Shown: positions 52,861-62,298 of the stretch, piece after piece | Layout: each line of letters opens with the position of its first letter | How positions within the stretch are numbered: the stretch's first letter is position 1 | DNA from: an uncultured Eubacterium sp. | GTDB taxonomy: Bacteria; Bacillota; Clostridia; Lachnospirales; Lachnospiraceae | Assembly: GCA_958446835.1 (NCBI GenBank) | Contig: CAUCXT010000007.1 | Span: 1-64,000, forward strand | Direction: 5' to 3' | DNA length: 64,000 nucleotides | Made by a program: the position numbers and the translations under genes | The notes under the pieces: generated by a model | Told to the model about the DNA's origin: nothing | The model's database searches: none | What the model saw: the letters and a program-made list of their open reading frames with translations, nothing else

Positions 52861-54621
52861 ATGTCTTTAAAACGAAAAAGTCTTGGTAAAGTGATAGGAG
52901 TTGCTGCTGGAGTGCTTGGTACAGCATTTGTAGGAATGAAGCTGTTAGCCAATAAGAAAAAGGACAGCTCAGTATATAGTGATAACAGCGATGACAAGAA
53001 CCCATTTGAGGGGAAGAAGGTCATATTCGTGAAAGATGAGTCTGATAAGGAGAATGCGGATGGTGTGAGGGGACATCTTGAGGCTGTTGGTGATTCTGAA
53101 TTCCACCCGGGTTTCTACGATAAATATGTAAAGAGAATTCTTGATGTTATACTTTCATTTGGAGGACTTGTTGTGCTGTCACCAGTTTTTGCCATAATTG
53201 CAATAGCTATAAAGATTGAAGATCCGGGTCCTGTTCTTTTTACACAGAAGCGTATTGGTCAGAACAAGCAGTTCTTCAAGTTGCACAAGTTCCGTTCTAT
53301 GAAGATGTGTACACCTCATGACGTACCGACGCATATGCTTGATAACCCTGACCAGTACATAACCAAGGTTGGAAAATTCATCAGAGCTCACAGTCTTGAT
53401 GAGCTTCCACAGATATGGGATATATTCATTGGAAACATGTCTGTAATAGGACCAAGACCAGCACTTTGGAATCAGGATATCCTTACAGCAGAGAGGGACA
53501 AGTACGGTGCCAATGATGTGAAGCCTGGTCTTACAGGTTGGGCACAGATTAACGGACGTGATGAGCTTGAGATACCTGTTAAGGCAAAGCTCGATGGAGA
53601 GTATGTTCAGAGGGAAAGCCTGTTGTTTGATGCGAAATGTTTCTTTGGAACTGTAAGTAAGGTGGGACATGATGACAGTGTGGTTGAAGGTGGAACCAGA
53701 GCGATGCAGGTAACAGAGTGTAATATTCCATTAGCTGAGTGTGACAATAGCCTTGACTATAGTAAAGAAAAAAGAGTGCTGATTGCTGGAGCAGATTCAT
53801 ATATAGGTGATAAATTTAAAAAATTTGTTTCTCAGTATGAAAATATTGTAGTTGATTCATTTGATACTAGAACCGATGAGTGGATTGATATGGATTTCTC
53901 TAAATATGATGTAGTATATGATGTAGCAGGTATTGCACATGTAAAAGAGACCGATGAGAACAGGCATTTATATTATGAAGTTAACAGGGACTTAGCCTTT
54001 AAAATTGCAAACAAGGCAAAAAAAGAGGGCGTAAAGCAGTTCATATATTTAAGCTCTATGAGTGTGTATGGACTTAATGTGGGTGTAATCAATGAAAATA
54101 CAGCAATTAATCCTATAAATGCTTATGGCAAATCAAAAGCAGAAGCAGAAAAGTTATTATGGCAGCTTAATGATGAAAGTTTTATTGTATCAATTGTCAG
54201 ACCACCTATGGTATACGGAAATGGCTGCAAGGGTAATTACCAGACGCTGAGAAAGTTTGCACTCAAGGTAGGTGTTTTCCCTGATTACGATAACAAAAGA
54301 AGTATGATATATATCGATAATTTATCATCTGCAATAATTGGAATAATATATAATGAAAAGTCTGGAATATACCTTCCACAGAATGCAGATTATGTGAAGA
54401 CTTATGATATGGTAAAGGCTATTGCAGAAGACAACGGCAAAAAGCTGAAAAAGTTGAATATATTAAATCCTATTGTAGGATTTACATCAAAAAGAATAGG
54501 TGTATGCAAAAAGGTGTTTGGGACATTAGTTTATAGTAAGGAACTTAATGTTCCAGATGATTGGATAGAGATTAGAGAAAATAAAGATACATTTAAAATT
54601 AGCGAAGAGGCTGTGTTATAA
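52861..54621 (+). CDS. Phosphoglycosyl transferase fused to an SDR epimerase
   Basis: 586 residues. Residues 1-30 form a hydrophobic start; 85-275 are a PglC/WcaJ-type sugar transferase with the re-entrant helix (ILDVILSFGGLVVLSP), KRIGQNKQFFKLHKFRSM, the catalytic DELPQIWDIFIGNMSVIGPRP-type stretch and KPGLTGWAQINGRD. It loads the first sugar-phosphate on undecaprenyl phosphate. Residues 305-586 are an NAD-dependent epimerase (VLIAGADSYIG, SSMSVYG, YGKSKAEAEK). The DNA turns visibly more AT-rich at about 53760, between the two halves, suggesting that the epimerase part came with the downstream cassette. Starts a polycistronic run to the window end. Confidence 0.88.
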   Translation: MSLKRKSLGKVIGVAAGVLGTAFVGMKLLANKKKDSSVYSDNSDDKNPFEGKKVIFVKDESDKENADGVRGHLEAVGDSEFHPGFYDKYVKRILDVILSFGGLVVLSPVFAIIAIAIKIEDPGPVLFTQKRIGQNKQFFKLHKFRSMKMCTPHDVPTHMLDNPDQYITKVGKFIRAHSLDELPQIWDIFIGNMSVIGPRPALWNQDILTAERDKYGANDVKPGLTGWAQINGRDELEIPVKAKLDGEYVQRESLLFDAKCFFGTVSKVGHDDSVVEGGTRAMQVTECNIPLAECDNSLDYSKEKRVLIAGADSYIGDKFKKFVSQYENIVVDSFDTRTDEWIDMDFSKYDVVYDVAGIAHVKETDENRHLYYEVNRDLAFKIANKAKKEGVKQFIYLSSMSVYGLNVGVINENTAINPINAYGKSKAEAEKLLWQLNDESFIVSIVRPPMVYGNGCKGNYQTLRKFALKVGVFPDYDNKRSMIYIDNLSSAIIGIIYNEKSGIYLPQNADYVKTYDMVKAIAEDNGKKLKKLNILNPIVGFTSKRIGVCKKVFGTLVYSKELNVPDDWIEIRENKDTFKISEEAVL

Positions 54622-54654
54622 AATTTATGTGATTAATATAAATGGGTGAAAATA

Positions 54655-55434
54655 ATGACAAAGAATGATGTAAATGAATGTTTGGTAAGTGTAATAATGC
54701 CGGCATACAATGCTGAAAAGACTATAAACAAAGCAATAGATTCTGTTATATCACAAACTTATAAAAATCTAGAATTAATTGTTATAAATGATAAATCGAC
54801 AGATTTAACAGGTGAAATTTTAGAGAGTTATGAAAAAAAAGATAGCAGGATACATGTTCTAAATAACGATATTAATTCAGGTGTTTCTTATAGCAGGAAT
54901 AGAGGAATTGAATATGCGAGAGGAAAATATATAGCTTTTTTAGACAGTGATGACATATGGCAAAAAGACAAAATATGCAAGCAGGTTGCACTTATGCAGA
55001 AAAAAAATGCAGTTTTGAGTTATACAGCATCAGCGTTTATAAATAGTGAAGGGAAAAGGTTTCACTATATTATGCCTGCACAAGAAAAAACGTCTTACAA
55101 GACGTTGTTGCGTAAAAATTTAGTATCTTGTTCTTCAGCAATGGTGAAATCATCTGTAATGAAAAATATGAAGATGCCAAATGATAGGATGCATGAAGAT
55201 TATTATATTTGGTTAACAATTTTAAAAAATGAAAAATTTGCATATGGAATTAATGAACCACTGTTGATATATAGGGTGCAGAAAAATTCAAAATCAAGTA
55301 ATAGACTTAAGTCGGCAATGATGGCTTTTAATACATATAATGCTGTCGGTTACAATAAAGTGATTTCTTTTTTACTAACGATGCGATATACTTTACACAG
55401 TGTCTCTAAGAGAATGAAAATAAGAAAGAAATAA
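54655..55434 (+). CDS. GT2 glycosyltransferase
   Basis: About 259 residues, GT-A fold: VSVIMPAYNAEKTINKAIDS, INDKSTDLT, FLDSDDIW (metal-binding DSD). WaaE/TuaG-like group. AT-rich codons like its neighbours. Adds one sugar of the repeat unit on the cytoplasmic side. ATG 54655 chosen; GTG 54646 is also in frame. Confidence 0.85.
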   Translation: MTKNDVNECLVSVIMPAYNAEKTINKAIDSVISQTYKNLELIVINDKSTDLTGEILESYEKKDSRIHVLNNDINSGVSYSRNRGIEYARGKYIAFLDSDDIWQKDKICKQVALMQKKNAVLSYTASAFINSEGKRFHYIMPAQEKTSYKTLLRKNLVSCSSAMVKSSVMKNMKMPNDRMHEDYYIWLTILKNEKFAYGINEPLLIYRVQKNSKSSNRLKSAMMAFNTYNAVGYNKVISFLLTMRYTLHSVSKRMKIRKK

Positions 55435-55522
55435 AGTCACCAAAAGCATGTTAATACATTGTTTTATAAAGTCCTTGGAGAAGGACAATAAAAAATACTA
55501 CAAAATATGATGAGGTATATTT

Positions 55523-56977
55523 ATGAAAGTAACATTTATTAATCCACCATTTAAGACTGAATATGGAAAGTTTTCAAGAGAATCAAGAAGTCCTTCTGTA
55601 GGACACAGTGGTGTACTTTATTATCCTTTATGGTTAATTTATGCTGCGTCTGTTGTAAAAAAAGAAGGTTTTGATATTGAGTTTTATGATGCTTGTGCCA
55701 AAAGGACGGATGCAGATGAAACTTTAAGGTTAATAGATTCTAGAATTGCAGATAGTAGGTTGTTTGTATTGGATACCAGCACACCATCAATCTATAGTGA
55801 TGTCGCATTTGCGGAAAAATTAAAAAATAAATATCCTGATTCATACGTTGTATTAGTTGGTACGCATCCTTCCGCAACGGTCGAGGAGACGATGGCAATT
55901 AGTCAAATGGTTGATTGTATTGCAAGAAAAGAATATGATTATATTGTGAGAGATCTTGCAATTGCGATTAGGGATGGAAAGCCATTTTCTGACGTCAATG
56001 GGTTATCATACAGGGCTGACAATGGAGAAGTTATCAATAACCCGGATGCAGAATATATAACTAATCTTGATGAAATTCCTTTTATTTCAAAATTTGTAAA
56101 GGAATATTTGGATGTGAAAGATTATGTATTTGCGGCTGCAGCATTTCCATCAATACAAATATTTACAGGTAGAGGATGTCCGGCAAGATGTAATTTCTGC
56201 GTATATCCACAAACAATGCATGGACACATGTATCGATTAAGAAGTGTTGACAATGTTGTAGCAGAGTTTGAATATATTGTTAGTAATATGCCAGAAGTCA
56301 AAGAAATAGTTATAGAAGATGATACTTTTACTGTAAATAAACAACGTACTGTAGAAATTTGCCAAAAACTTATTGATAAGAAAATAAAAATTAAATGGTT
56401 GTGTAATGCGAGAGTTAATCTTGATTACGATACAATGAAATTAATGAAGAAAGCAGGATGTCATTTGATAATACCTGGGGTTGAAAGTGTTAATCAGCAG
56501 ATATTAAAAAACATAAAAAAGGGTACTACGGTAAAGCAAATTGAAGATTATATGGCGAATGCAAAAAAGGCAGGTTTAATGGTTCACGCATGCTATATGG
56601 TTGGAAATAATGGTGAGACACATGAAACAATGTGTGACACATTACAAGCAGCATTAAGGTTTAAAACAGATACAGCACAGTTTTTTCCTCTTATACCATA
56701 TCCAGGTACGGAGGCATATGAATGGGCAAAATCAAATGGGTATATTAATGGTAAATATGATGAATATTGTCAAGAGGATGGCACATTAAATTGTATAATT
56801 AATACTCCAGAATTGAGTTCAAAGGAGCTGGTTGATTTTTGTGCATATGCCAGAAAAAAATATTATTTACGTCCATGGTATATAGGACATAGAATTGTTA
56901 GGGGACTGACGGATTTTGAAGATTTAAAAAGAAGCTTAAAAGCATTTTGGAGATTAAAAGATAGTCTTCTAAAATAA
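55523..56977 (+). CDS. B12-binding-domain radical SAM protein
   Basis: 484 residues. N-terminal cobalamin-binding-like Rossmann domain (1-150, LVGTHPSATVEET; the DxHxxG signature is absent), then the radical SAM barrel with CPARCNFC (C219, C223, C226). Related to BchE/P-methylase and Elongator-type MTases that do radical methylation or ring rearrangement. In the middle of a polysaccharide cluster it most likely modifies a sugar or lipid carrier, for example by C-methylation. That role is inference. Start behind GAGG. Confidence 0.8.
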   Translation: MKVTFINPPFKTEYGKFSRESRSPSVGHSGVLYYPLWLIYAASVVKKEGFDIEFYDACAKRTDADETLRLIDSRIADSRLFVLDTSTPSIYSDVAFAEKLKNKYPDSYVVLVGTHPSATVEETMAISQMVDCIARKEYDYIVRDLAIAIRDGKPFSDVNGLSYRADNGEVINNPDAEYITNLDEIPFISKFVKEYLDVKDYVFAAAAFPSIQIFTGRGCPARCNFCVYPQTMHGHMYRLRSVDNVVAEFEYIVSNMPEVKEIVIEDDTFTVNKQRTVEICQKLIDKKIKIKWLCNARVNLDYDTMKLMKKAGCHLIIPGVESVNQQILKNIKKGTTVKQIEDYMANAKKAGLMVHACYMVGNNGETHETMCDTLQAALRFKTDTAQFFPLIPYPGTEAYEWAKSNGYINGKYDEYCQEDGTLNCIINTPELSSKELVDFCAYARKKYYLRPWYIGHRIVRGLTDFEDLKRSLKAFWRLKDSLLK

Positions 56978-56997
56978 GTACAGATTGGATTATAGAG

Positions 56998-57693
56998 ATG
57001 GTATCAGTAGCAATTGCAACATACAATGGTGAAAAATATATATATGACCAAATAAGGACAGTGCTGGATAATCTTAATTCTGAGGATGAGGTTATTATTA
57101 GCGATGATAATTCAAATGATAAAACAATAGATATTATAAAAACTTTTAAAGATTCTAGAGTTAAAATTTATGATGGACCACAAAAAGGAATAGTTGAGAA
57201 TTTTGCAAATGCTATTTCAAAATGTAAAGGAGATATTATCTTTTTGTGTGACCAGGATGACATCTGGTATCCTAATAAGGTAAAACATGTTTGTGCCATG
57301 TTTGAATCCTCAGATTGCATATTGGTGGAACATGATGCAAGGGTTGTGGATGAGAAAAAAAATGTATTATATGAGTCATTTTTTGAGCATAGGAATGTGA
57401 GAGCCGGCTTTTGGAAGAACTATATGAGAAATACATATCATGGATGTCTCATGGCATTCAGGCGAGAGCTGGTTCAGTATCTTAATCCGTTTCCTAAGAA
57501 AGGCTGCCTGCATGATCAGTGGATTGGATTGGTTGCAGAAAGAAAAGGCAAAATAGTATTTTTGCCTGAAATATTAATGGAGTATAAACGACACTCTGGA
57601 AATGCCTCAAGTTTTAAAAGATTACCATTTGCCAGACAATTAGGTGATAGGCTAAATTTGCTAATATATATTATAAAAAGGAAAATTTGGTAA
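56998..57693 (+). CDS. GT2 glycosyltransferase (RfbF/WbbL-like rhamnosyl group)
   Basis: 231 residues: VAIATYNGEKYIYDQIRTVL, ISDDNSNDKT, CDQDDIWYPNKV (DQDD metal site), FHGCLMAFR-like segment and HDQWIGL. Its end (TAA) overlaps ATG 57693 of the polymerase gene by one base. Transfers a sugar inside the cell before polymerisation. Confidence 0.85.
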   Translation: MVSVAIATYNGEKYIYDQIRTVLDNLNSEDEVIISDDNSNDKTIDIIKTFKDSRVKIYDGPQKGIVENFANAISKCKGDIIFLCDQDDIWYPNKVKHVCAMFESSDCILVEHDARVVDEKKNVLYESFFEHRNVRAGFWKNYMRNTYHGCLMAFRRELVQYLNPFPKKGCLHDQWIGLVAERKGKIVFLPEILMEYKRHSGNASSFKRLPFARQLGDRLNLLIYIIKRKIW

Positions 57694-58901
57694 TGAACAG
57701 GATAAAGGAAATAATAAAATGTTATAATGAAAATGCAATTGTTAGAAGAGTGAATGTAGTATTAGTGTATATTTTTTTGTTTAATGTGATTTTCTTTCCA
57801 AATGATACATTTAATATAAAAATAATTAGCCTTTTTCTATTGCTTGTGCTTAATTTTTGGAGTACACCATTAAAGAATAAAATAGATTATTTAGTCTTTT
57901 TTTTCGGACTTATAGTACCGACTTTTACTATTGTATTATCCATTATTATAACGAAATCCTTTATTAATAACATAAAATTAGGGTATCCGGCGGTAATTTT
58001 GCTCTTATATTTGGTTGTAAAAAAATTTAATATTAATTTTGAAAAAGTGTTTTTTATAATGCTAGAGATATTGGCATATATTGAAGTTATTGTATTCATA
58101 TTACATATTTCCGGAGTACTTTGTATGGGAACCAATCCAATGGTTTTGTGGTACAGTAAAACGAATAATGCGTTGTATGGTGAAGGAAAATATGCGACAT
58201 TTGGTAGTCTGTTTTACATAAAATCAGCATGTTTATTGTTTATTTATGAGGCATATTGTATTGAAAAACGTAAATATTTTTCATTGGTTATCACATGTAT
58301 CGCATTATTTGCTACAGGGACAAGGGCGAATGTATTTTTGATGTTGGCTTTGCTTTATATTTGCTTCATAATAGTTCAGAAGAACAATAAGATAAGAGTA
58401 TGTATTATTTTATCATCATTAGTAGCAATTATAGTAGGACTATTTGGTGCAGGGTTATACAGATATATATTAGCAATTTTTGAGAAAAAAAGCTTTGATG
58501 ATGCCGTCAGGAGCGGACATTTGAATAGTTTAATTAAGTATTGGAAATCTGATATAGTTCGATTTATTATAGGAAGTGGTTACGAATCAGAGTTTTATTC
58601 TATTGGTGTTAATGCTATGGTAAGGGATATTGAATTATCTTATTTTAACCTTCTACGTCAGGTTGGAATTATTCCGTTTATGGCAATGATGGGTATGTAT
58701 GCACTTCCAATAGTATATGTTGCTAAAAATAAAATTAAATCGAAGAAAATCGTATGCATAACTATGGGGTATATAATGTACCTAATCTTAGGAGCGGTTG
58801 ATCCATTTCTATACAATTCAACAGCGGTAACATTGGTATTGTATATGTATTATATTTGCTTTGATACGCATTATATTGAAAACCTCGAAAACAAATTATA
58901 G
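57693..58901 (+). CDS. Wzy-like polysaccharide polymerase candidate
   Basis: 402 residues, ten to twelve hydrophobic helices, with a large polar loop (about 265-300, KKSFDDAVRSGHLNSLIKYWKS) and a GTRAN motif after a helix, as in Wzy/O-antigen ligase proteins. Strongly AT-rich. It would polymerise repeat units on the outer face of the membrane. No flippase (Wzx) is in the window, so it may lie downstream. ATG 57693 preferred over TTG 57687. Confidence 0.75.
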   Translation: MNRIKEIIKCYNENAIVRRVNVVLVYIFLFNVIFFPNDTFNIKIISLFLLLVLNFWSTPLKNKIDYLVFFFGLIVPTFTIVLSIIITKSFINNIKLGYPAVILLLYLVVKKFNINFEKVFFIMLEILAYIEVIVFILHISGVLCMGTNPMVLWYSKTNNALYGEGKYATFGSLFYIKSACLLFIYEAYCIEKRKYFSLVITCIALFATGTRANVFLMLALLYICFIIVQKNNKIRVCIILSSLVAIIVGLFGAGLYRYILAIFEKKSFDDAVRSGHLNSLIKYWKSDIVRFIIGSGYESEFYSIGVNAMVRDIELSYFNLLRQVGIIPFMAMMGMYALPIVYVAKNKIKSKKIVCITMGYIMYLILGAVDPFLYNSTAVTLVLYMYYICFDTHYIENLENKL

Positions 58902-58913
58902 GGGGAATAATCT

Positions 58914-59888
58914 ATGGAAAGTCCATTGGTGACAGTTTTAATGACCGTGTACAATAGGGAAAATGTTTCGAATACAATACGTAGCATTTTGGAACAAACA
59001 TATGAGAATTTTGAATTTTTAATTGTCGATAACGCATCAACTGATAGAACGTGTGATGTGATAAATAGTTTTGATGACAAGAGAATTAGATTAGTGATTA
59101 ATGACAAGAATATGGGGCAAACATATTCGCTTAACAGAGGGTTGGAATTGGCAAGAGGCAAATACATTGCTCGTATCGACTCAGATGATATAGCATTGAG
59201 GGATAGAATAAGCAAACAGGTTGAATTTTTGGAGAACAATCCGGAGTATGGTCTTGTTGGCTCATGGGTGAGATACATTGATGATGAAGATAAATTGACA
59301 GTTTTAATGAAAATGCCTTCCACAGACATTGGTTTTATGACGATGCAAGATATTGCATGTGCAATGTATCATCCCGCAGCAATGTATAGGACAAATGTGT
59401 TAAGAGAAAATAATATTACATATGATTATGACATTCATATGGCTGAAGATTATGACATGTGGCGTAAAATAACTACTTACTCAAAAGGATTAAATTTGCC
59501 GGAAGTTCTATTATATTATAGAAAAGGAAGTCAGAATGATAGCTCCAAGTATGCGGATTTAATGTATGAGGAGTGTTTTAGCGTGAGGGAAAAAATATGT
59601 CAGGCATCAAATGGCAAGAAGGATATGCTTGAGGAGATTGCATTAGAAAGAAAAAAGAAAAAGTCAATATACGAATGTATAAAAATCAGAAAATTTCTAA
59701 AAAATTATTTGAGCAAACGAATTGATAAGGAATCTATTGATTATGAGATAATTAACAAGCACATTAATTATAGAGTCATCTCTACATGTATTCATTATAA
59801 TGCCAGTGTGTGGGCAAAATTATTGGAAAAAGTGTATTTATTTTTGAGGATAATTTACTATAAATTACAAACTAAAGGGAGGAAATAG
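58914..59888 (+). CDS. GT2 glycosyltransferase
   Basis: 324 residues: VTVLMTVYNRENVSNTIRSI, DNASTDRT, ARIDSDDIALRDRISKQV (DSDD), MAEDYDMWRKI. GT-A transferase of the kind that links rhamnose or other deoxy sugars. Start behind GGGGGAAT. Followed 3 nt later by rfbF. Confidence 0.86.
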   Translation: MESPLVTVLMTVYNRENVSNTIRSILEQTYENFEFLIVDNASTDRTCDVINSFDDKRIRLVINDKNMGQTYSLNRGLELARGKYIARIDSDDIALRDRISKQVEFLENNPEYGLVGSWVRYIDDEDKLTVLMKMPSTDIGFMTMQDIACAMYHPAAMYRTNVLRENNITYDYDIHMAEDYDMWRKITTYSKGLNLPEVLLYYRKGSQNDSSKYADLMYEECFSVREKICQASNGKKDMLEEIALERKKKKSIYECIKIRKFLKNYLSKRIDKESIDYEIINKHINYRVISTCIHYNASVWAKLLEKVYLFLRIIYYKLQTKGRK

Positions 59889-59891
59889 AAG

Positions 59892-60674
59892 ATGAAGGTT
59901 GTAATTTTAGCCGGGGGATTCGGAACCAGAATATCAGAAGAATCGATATTGAAGCCGAAGCCAATGATAGAGATTGGAGGAATGCCGATATTATGGCACA
60001 TAATGAAGATATATTCTCATTATGGATTTAATGAGTTTGTAATCTGTGCAGGGTATAAGCAACATGTGATAAAGGAATGGTTTGCTGATTATTTTCTTCA
60101 TACTTCAGATATCACATTCGATTATACAAGTGGAAATAGAGAAGTAATTGTACATAACAAACACACAGAGCCTTGGAAAGTAACAATAGTAGATACAGGA
60201 TTATCTACAGAAACAGGGGGACGAGTAAAGAGAGTCAAGGAATATGTAGGAAATGAGACATTTATGCTCACTTATGGTGATGCCGTCGGAGATATCAATA
60301 TAGCGGATGTCCTTGATTATCACAGGAAGCATGGTAAGATTGGAACAATGTCTATGTATAATTTTGGACAGAATAAAGGTGTTGTTGAAGTTGGACAGGA
60401 TGGAATGATTGATGCTTTCAGAGAAAAGTCCGATATGGATGGGGATTTAATCAATATCGGCTTTATGGTATTTGAACCTAAGATATTTGATTATATTGAT
60501 GGAGATGACACTTCATTTGAGAAGGAACCTATGAACAGGCTTGTTAAGGAAAAACAGCTTGTTGGTTATGTGCATGATGGTTACTGGCAGTGCATGGATA
60601 CTTTACGTGAAAAGCAGCAGATTGAAAAATTATGGGACACAGGCAAGGCACCATGGAAAGTGTGGGATAAATAA
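59892..60674 (+). CDS. rfbF: Glucose-1-phosphate cytidylyltransferase
   Basis: 260 residues. Makes CDP-glucose from CTP and glucose-1-phosphate, first step to CDP-linked 3,6-dideoxyhexoses and related sugars. Signatures: VVILAGGFGTRISEES, LKPKPMIEIGG and a metal-binding D in LTYGDAVGD. Next gene is CDP-glucose 4,6-dehydratase, confirming the route. ATG behind GGGAGGAAAT. Confidence 0.93.
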   Translation: MKVVILAGGFGTRISEESILKPKPMIEIGGMPILWHIMKIYSHYGFNEFVICAGYKQHVIKEWFADYFLHTSDITFDYTSGNREVIVHNKHTEPWKVTIVDTGLSTETGGRVKRVKEYVGNETFMLTYGDAVGDINIADVLDYHRKHGKIGTMSMYNFGQNKGVVEVGQDGMIDAFREKSDMDGDLINIGFMVFEPKIFDYIDGDDTSFEKEPMNRLVKEKQLVGYVHDGYWQCMDTLREKQQIEKLWDTGKAPWKVWDK

Positions 60675-60675
60675 A

Positions 60676-61731
60676 ATGGATTTTGATATATCGTTTTATA
60701 AGGGTAAGAAAGTATTCGTAACCGGACATACCGGCTTCAAAGGGGCTTGGCTGTGCAAGATTCTTGCCAACGCAGGTGCAGAAGTAACAGGATATTCAAG
60801 AGGAACAAAAAAGGAATACTCATTGTATGATATAGCTGAGATAAAAAAAGACGTAAATTCTGTATTCGGAGATATAAGAGATTATAATAGCCTGAAGGCG
60901 GCATTTGATGAGGCACAGCCTGAGATAGTATTCCATCTTGCTGCACAGCCGATTGTAAGGGATAGCTATAAAGATCCTGCATATACATATGACACCAATG
61001 TAATGGGAACTGTAAATATACTTGAGTGTGTACGAAACAGTGAATGTGTCAAATCGTTTTTGAATGTAACAACAGACAAGGTATACCTTAACAAGGAATG
61101 GGAATGGGGATATCGTGAAAATGAGGAGCTGGATGGATTTGATCCATATTCTAATTCTAAATCCTGTTCAGAACTTGTAACTCATTCTTACAAGAATAGT
61201 TTTTTTGCAGATGGAAAAGTTGCCATATCTACTGCCAGGGCAGGAAATGTAATTGGCGGTGGAGATTTTGCTAATGACCGTATAATACCAGACTGTATAA
61301 GAGCTTCAATTAAGCATGAGGATATTGTCGTGAGAAATCCGTTCTCTACCAGACCATACCAGCATGTATTAGAGCCGTTGTATGCATACATGATGATAGC
61401 GGCAATGCAATATAAAGATAATAAATTTGCTGGTTATTATAATGTTGGACCGGATGATCAGGATTGCTTCCAGACAGGTGCACTTGTTGATTTGTTTGTT
61501 AATCATTGGGGGGATGGGGTAAAATGGATAAATAAGTATGATGGCGGACCGCACGAAGCTAATTTTCTGAAGCTGGATTGTTCAAAGTTGAAGGCTACAT
61601 TTGGATGGAAACCTCACTGGAATCTTGACAAAGCAATAGATAAAGTCGTAGAGTGGAGTAAATGTTGGTGCAACAATGGAGATGTTCGTATGTGCATGGA
61701 CAAGCAAATCAAAGAATTTATGGAGTGCTAG
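60676..61731 (+). CDS. rfbG: CDP-glucose 4,6-dehydratase
   Basis: 351 residues of the extended SDR family. KVFVTGHTGFKGAWLC binds NAD; FDPYSNSKSCSEL gives the catalytic YxxxK; NVTTDKVY has the T of the triad. Converts CDP-glucose into CDP-4-keto-6-deoxyglucose. ATG 60676 chosen, 1 nt after the rfbF stop; the frame upstream lies inside rfbF. The usual next step enzyme, RfbH, is not seen in the window. Confidence 0.93.
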   Translation: MDFDISFYKGKKVFVTGHTGFKGAWLCKILANAGAEVTGYSRGTKKEYSLYDIAEIKKDVNSVFGDIRDYNSLKAAFDEAQPEIVFHLAAQPIVRDSYKDPAYTYDTNVMGTVNILECVRNSECVKSFLNVTTDKVYLNKEWEWGYRENEELDGFDPYSNSKSCSELVTHSYKNSFFADGKVAISTARAGNVIGGGDFANDRIIPDCIRASIKHEDIVVRNPFSTRPYQHVLEPLYAYMMIAAMQYKDNKFAGYYNVGPDDQDCFQTGALVDLFVNHWGDGVKWINKYDGGPHEANFLKLDCSKLKATFGWKPHWNLDKAIDKVVEWSKCWCNNGDVRMCMDKQIKEFMEC

Positions 61732-61733
61732 TT

Positions 61734-62297
61734 ATGGATAAACTTGAAAGGGCAATTAGTGAAATACATGAATATGCAAGGGAAAATAACCTGGACTTTA
61801 GAAAAGGACTTCCTGAGCCGCTATTTCTTTTTGCCACTACAATGATGCCTGTTGCTAATATTGATCTTTTAATAACTAATGATAATGGAGAAGTCCTGCT
61901 GACATGGAGAGATGATATCTATTTTGGTAAGGGCTGGCATATACCAGGCGGTTGCATACGGATAAAGGAAACCATTGAGGAGCGGGTACAAAAGACGGCA
62001 CTTGATGAAATAGGTTCTAAAGTCATGTATGATAAGACACCGATTACTGTCAGAGAGTCTTTTGCGGATGAAGACAGACCGTGGTTGTCTAATCAGCTTG
62101 AAAGGTCACATAATATTTCATTATTATTTGCTGCCAAGCTGCCTAAGGGGTATGTGATTGATAATAATGGACGTCAGGAGCATGAAGCAGGATATATGAA
62201 ATGGTTTGCTAATGTACCATCTGACTTGCTAAATGCACATCGCAAATTATATGGTGATGTGTTACAGAATATATTTAATAATCAGGAGGAAAAATAA
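61734..62297 (+). CDS. NUDIX hydrolase, GDP-mannose mannosyl hydrolase-like
   Basis: 187 residues. The Nudix region GGCIRIKETIEERVQKTALDEIG deviates from consensus (K for R, T for E, D for E), much like GDP-mannose hydrolases (Gmm) that cut sugar nucleotides at the glycosyl bond. The loop QHEAG/RQEHEAGYMKW matches this group as well. In this operon it could police an NDP-sugar pool or take part in making a CDP-sugar. ATG 61734 lies 3 nt after the rfbG stop. Confidence 0.75.
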   Translation: MDKLERAISEIHEYARENNLDFRKGLPEPLFLFATTMMPVANIDLLITNDNGEVLLTWRDDIYFGKGWHIPGGCIRIKETIEERVQKTALDEIGSKVMYDKTPITVRESFADEDRPWLSNQLERSHNISLLFAAKLPKGYVIDNNGRQEHEAGYMKWFANVPSDLLNAHRKLYGDVLQNIFNNQEEK

Positions 62298-62298
62298 A

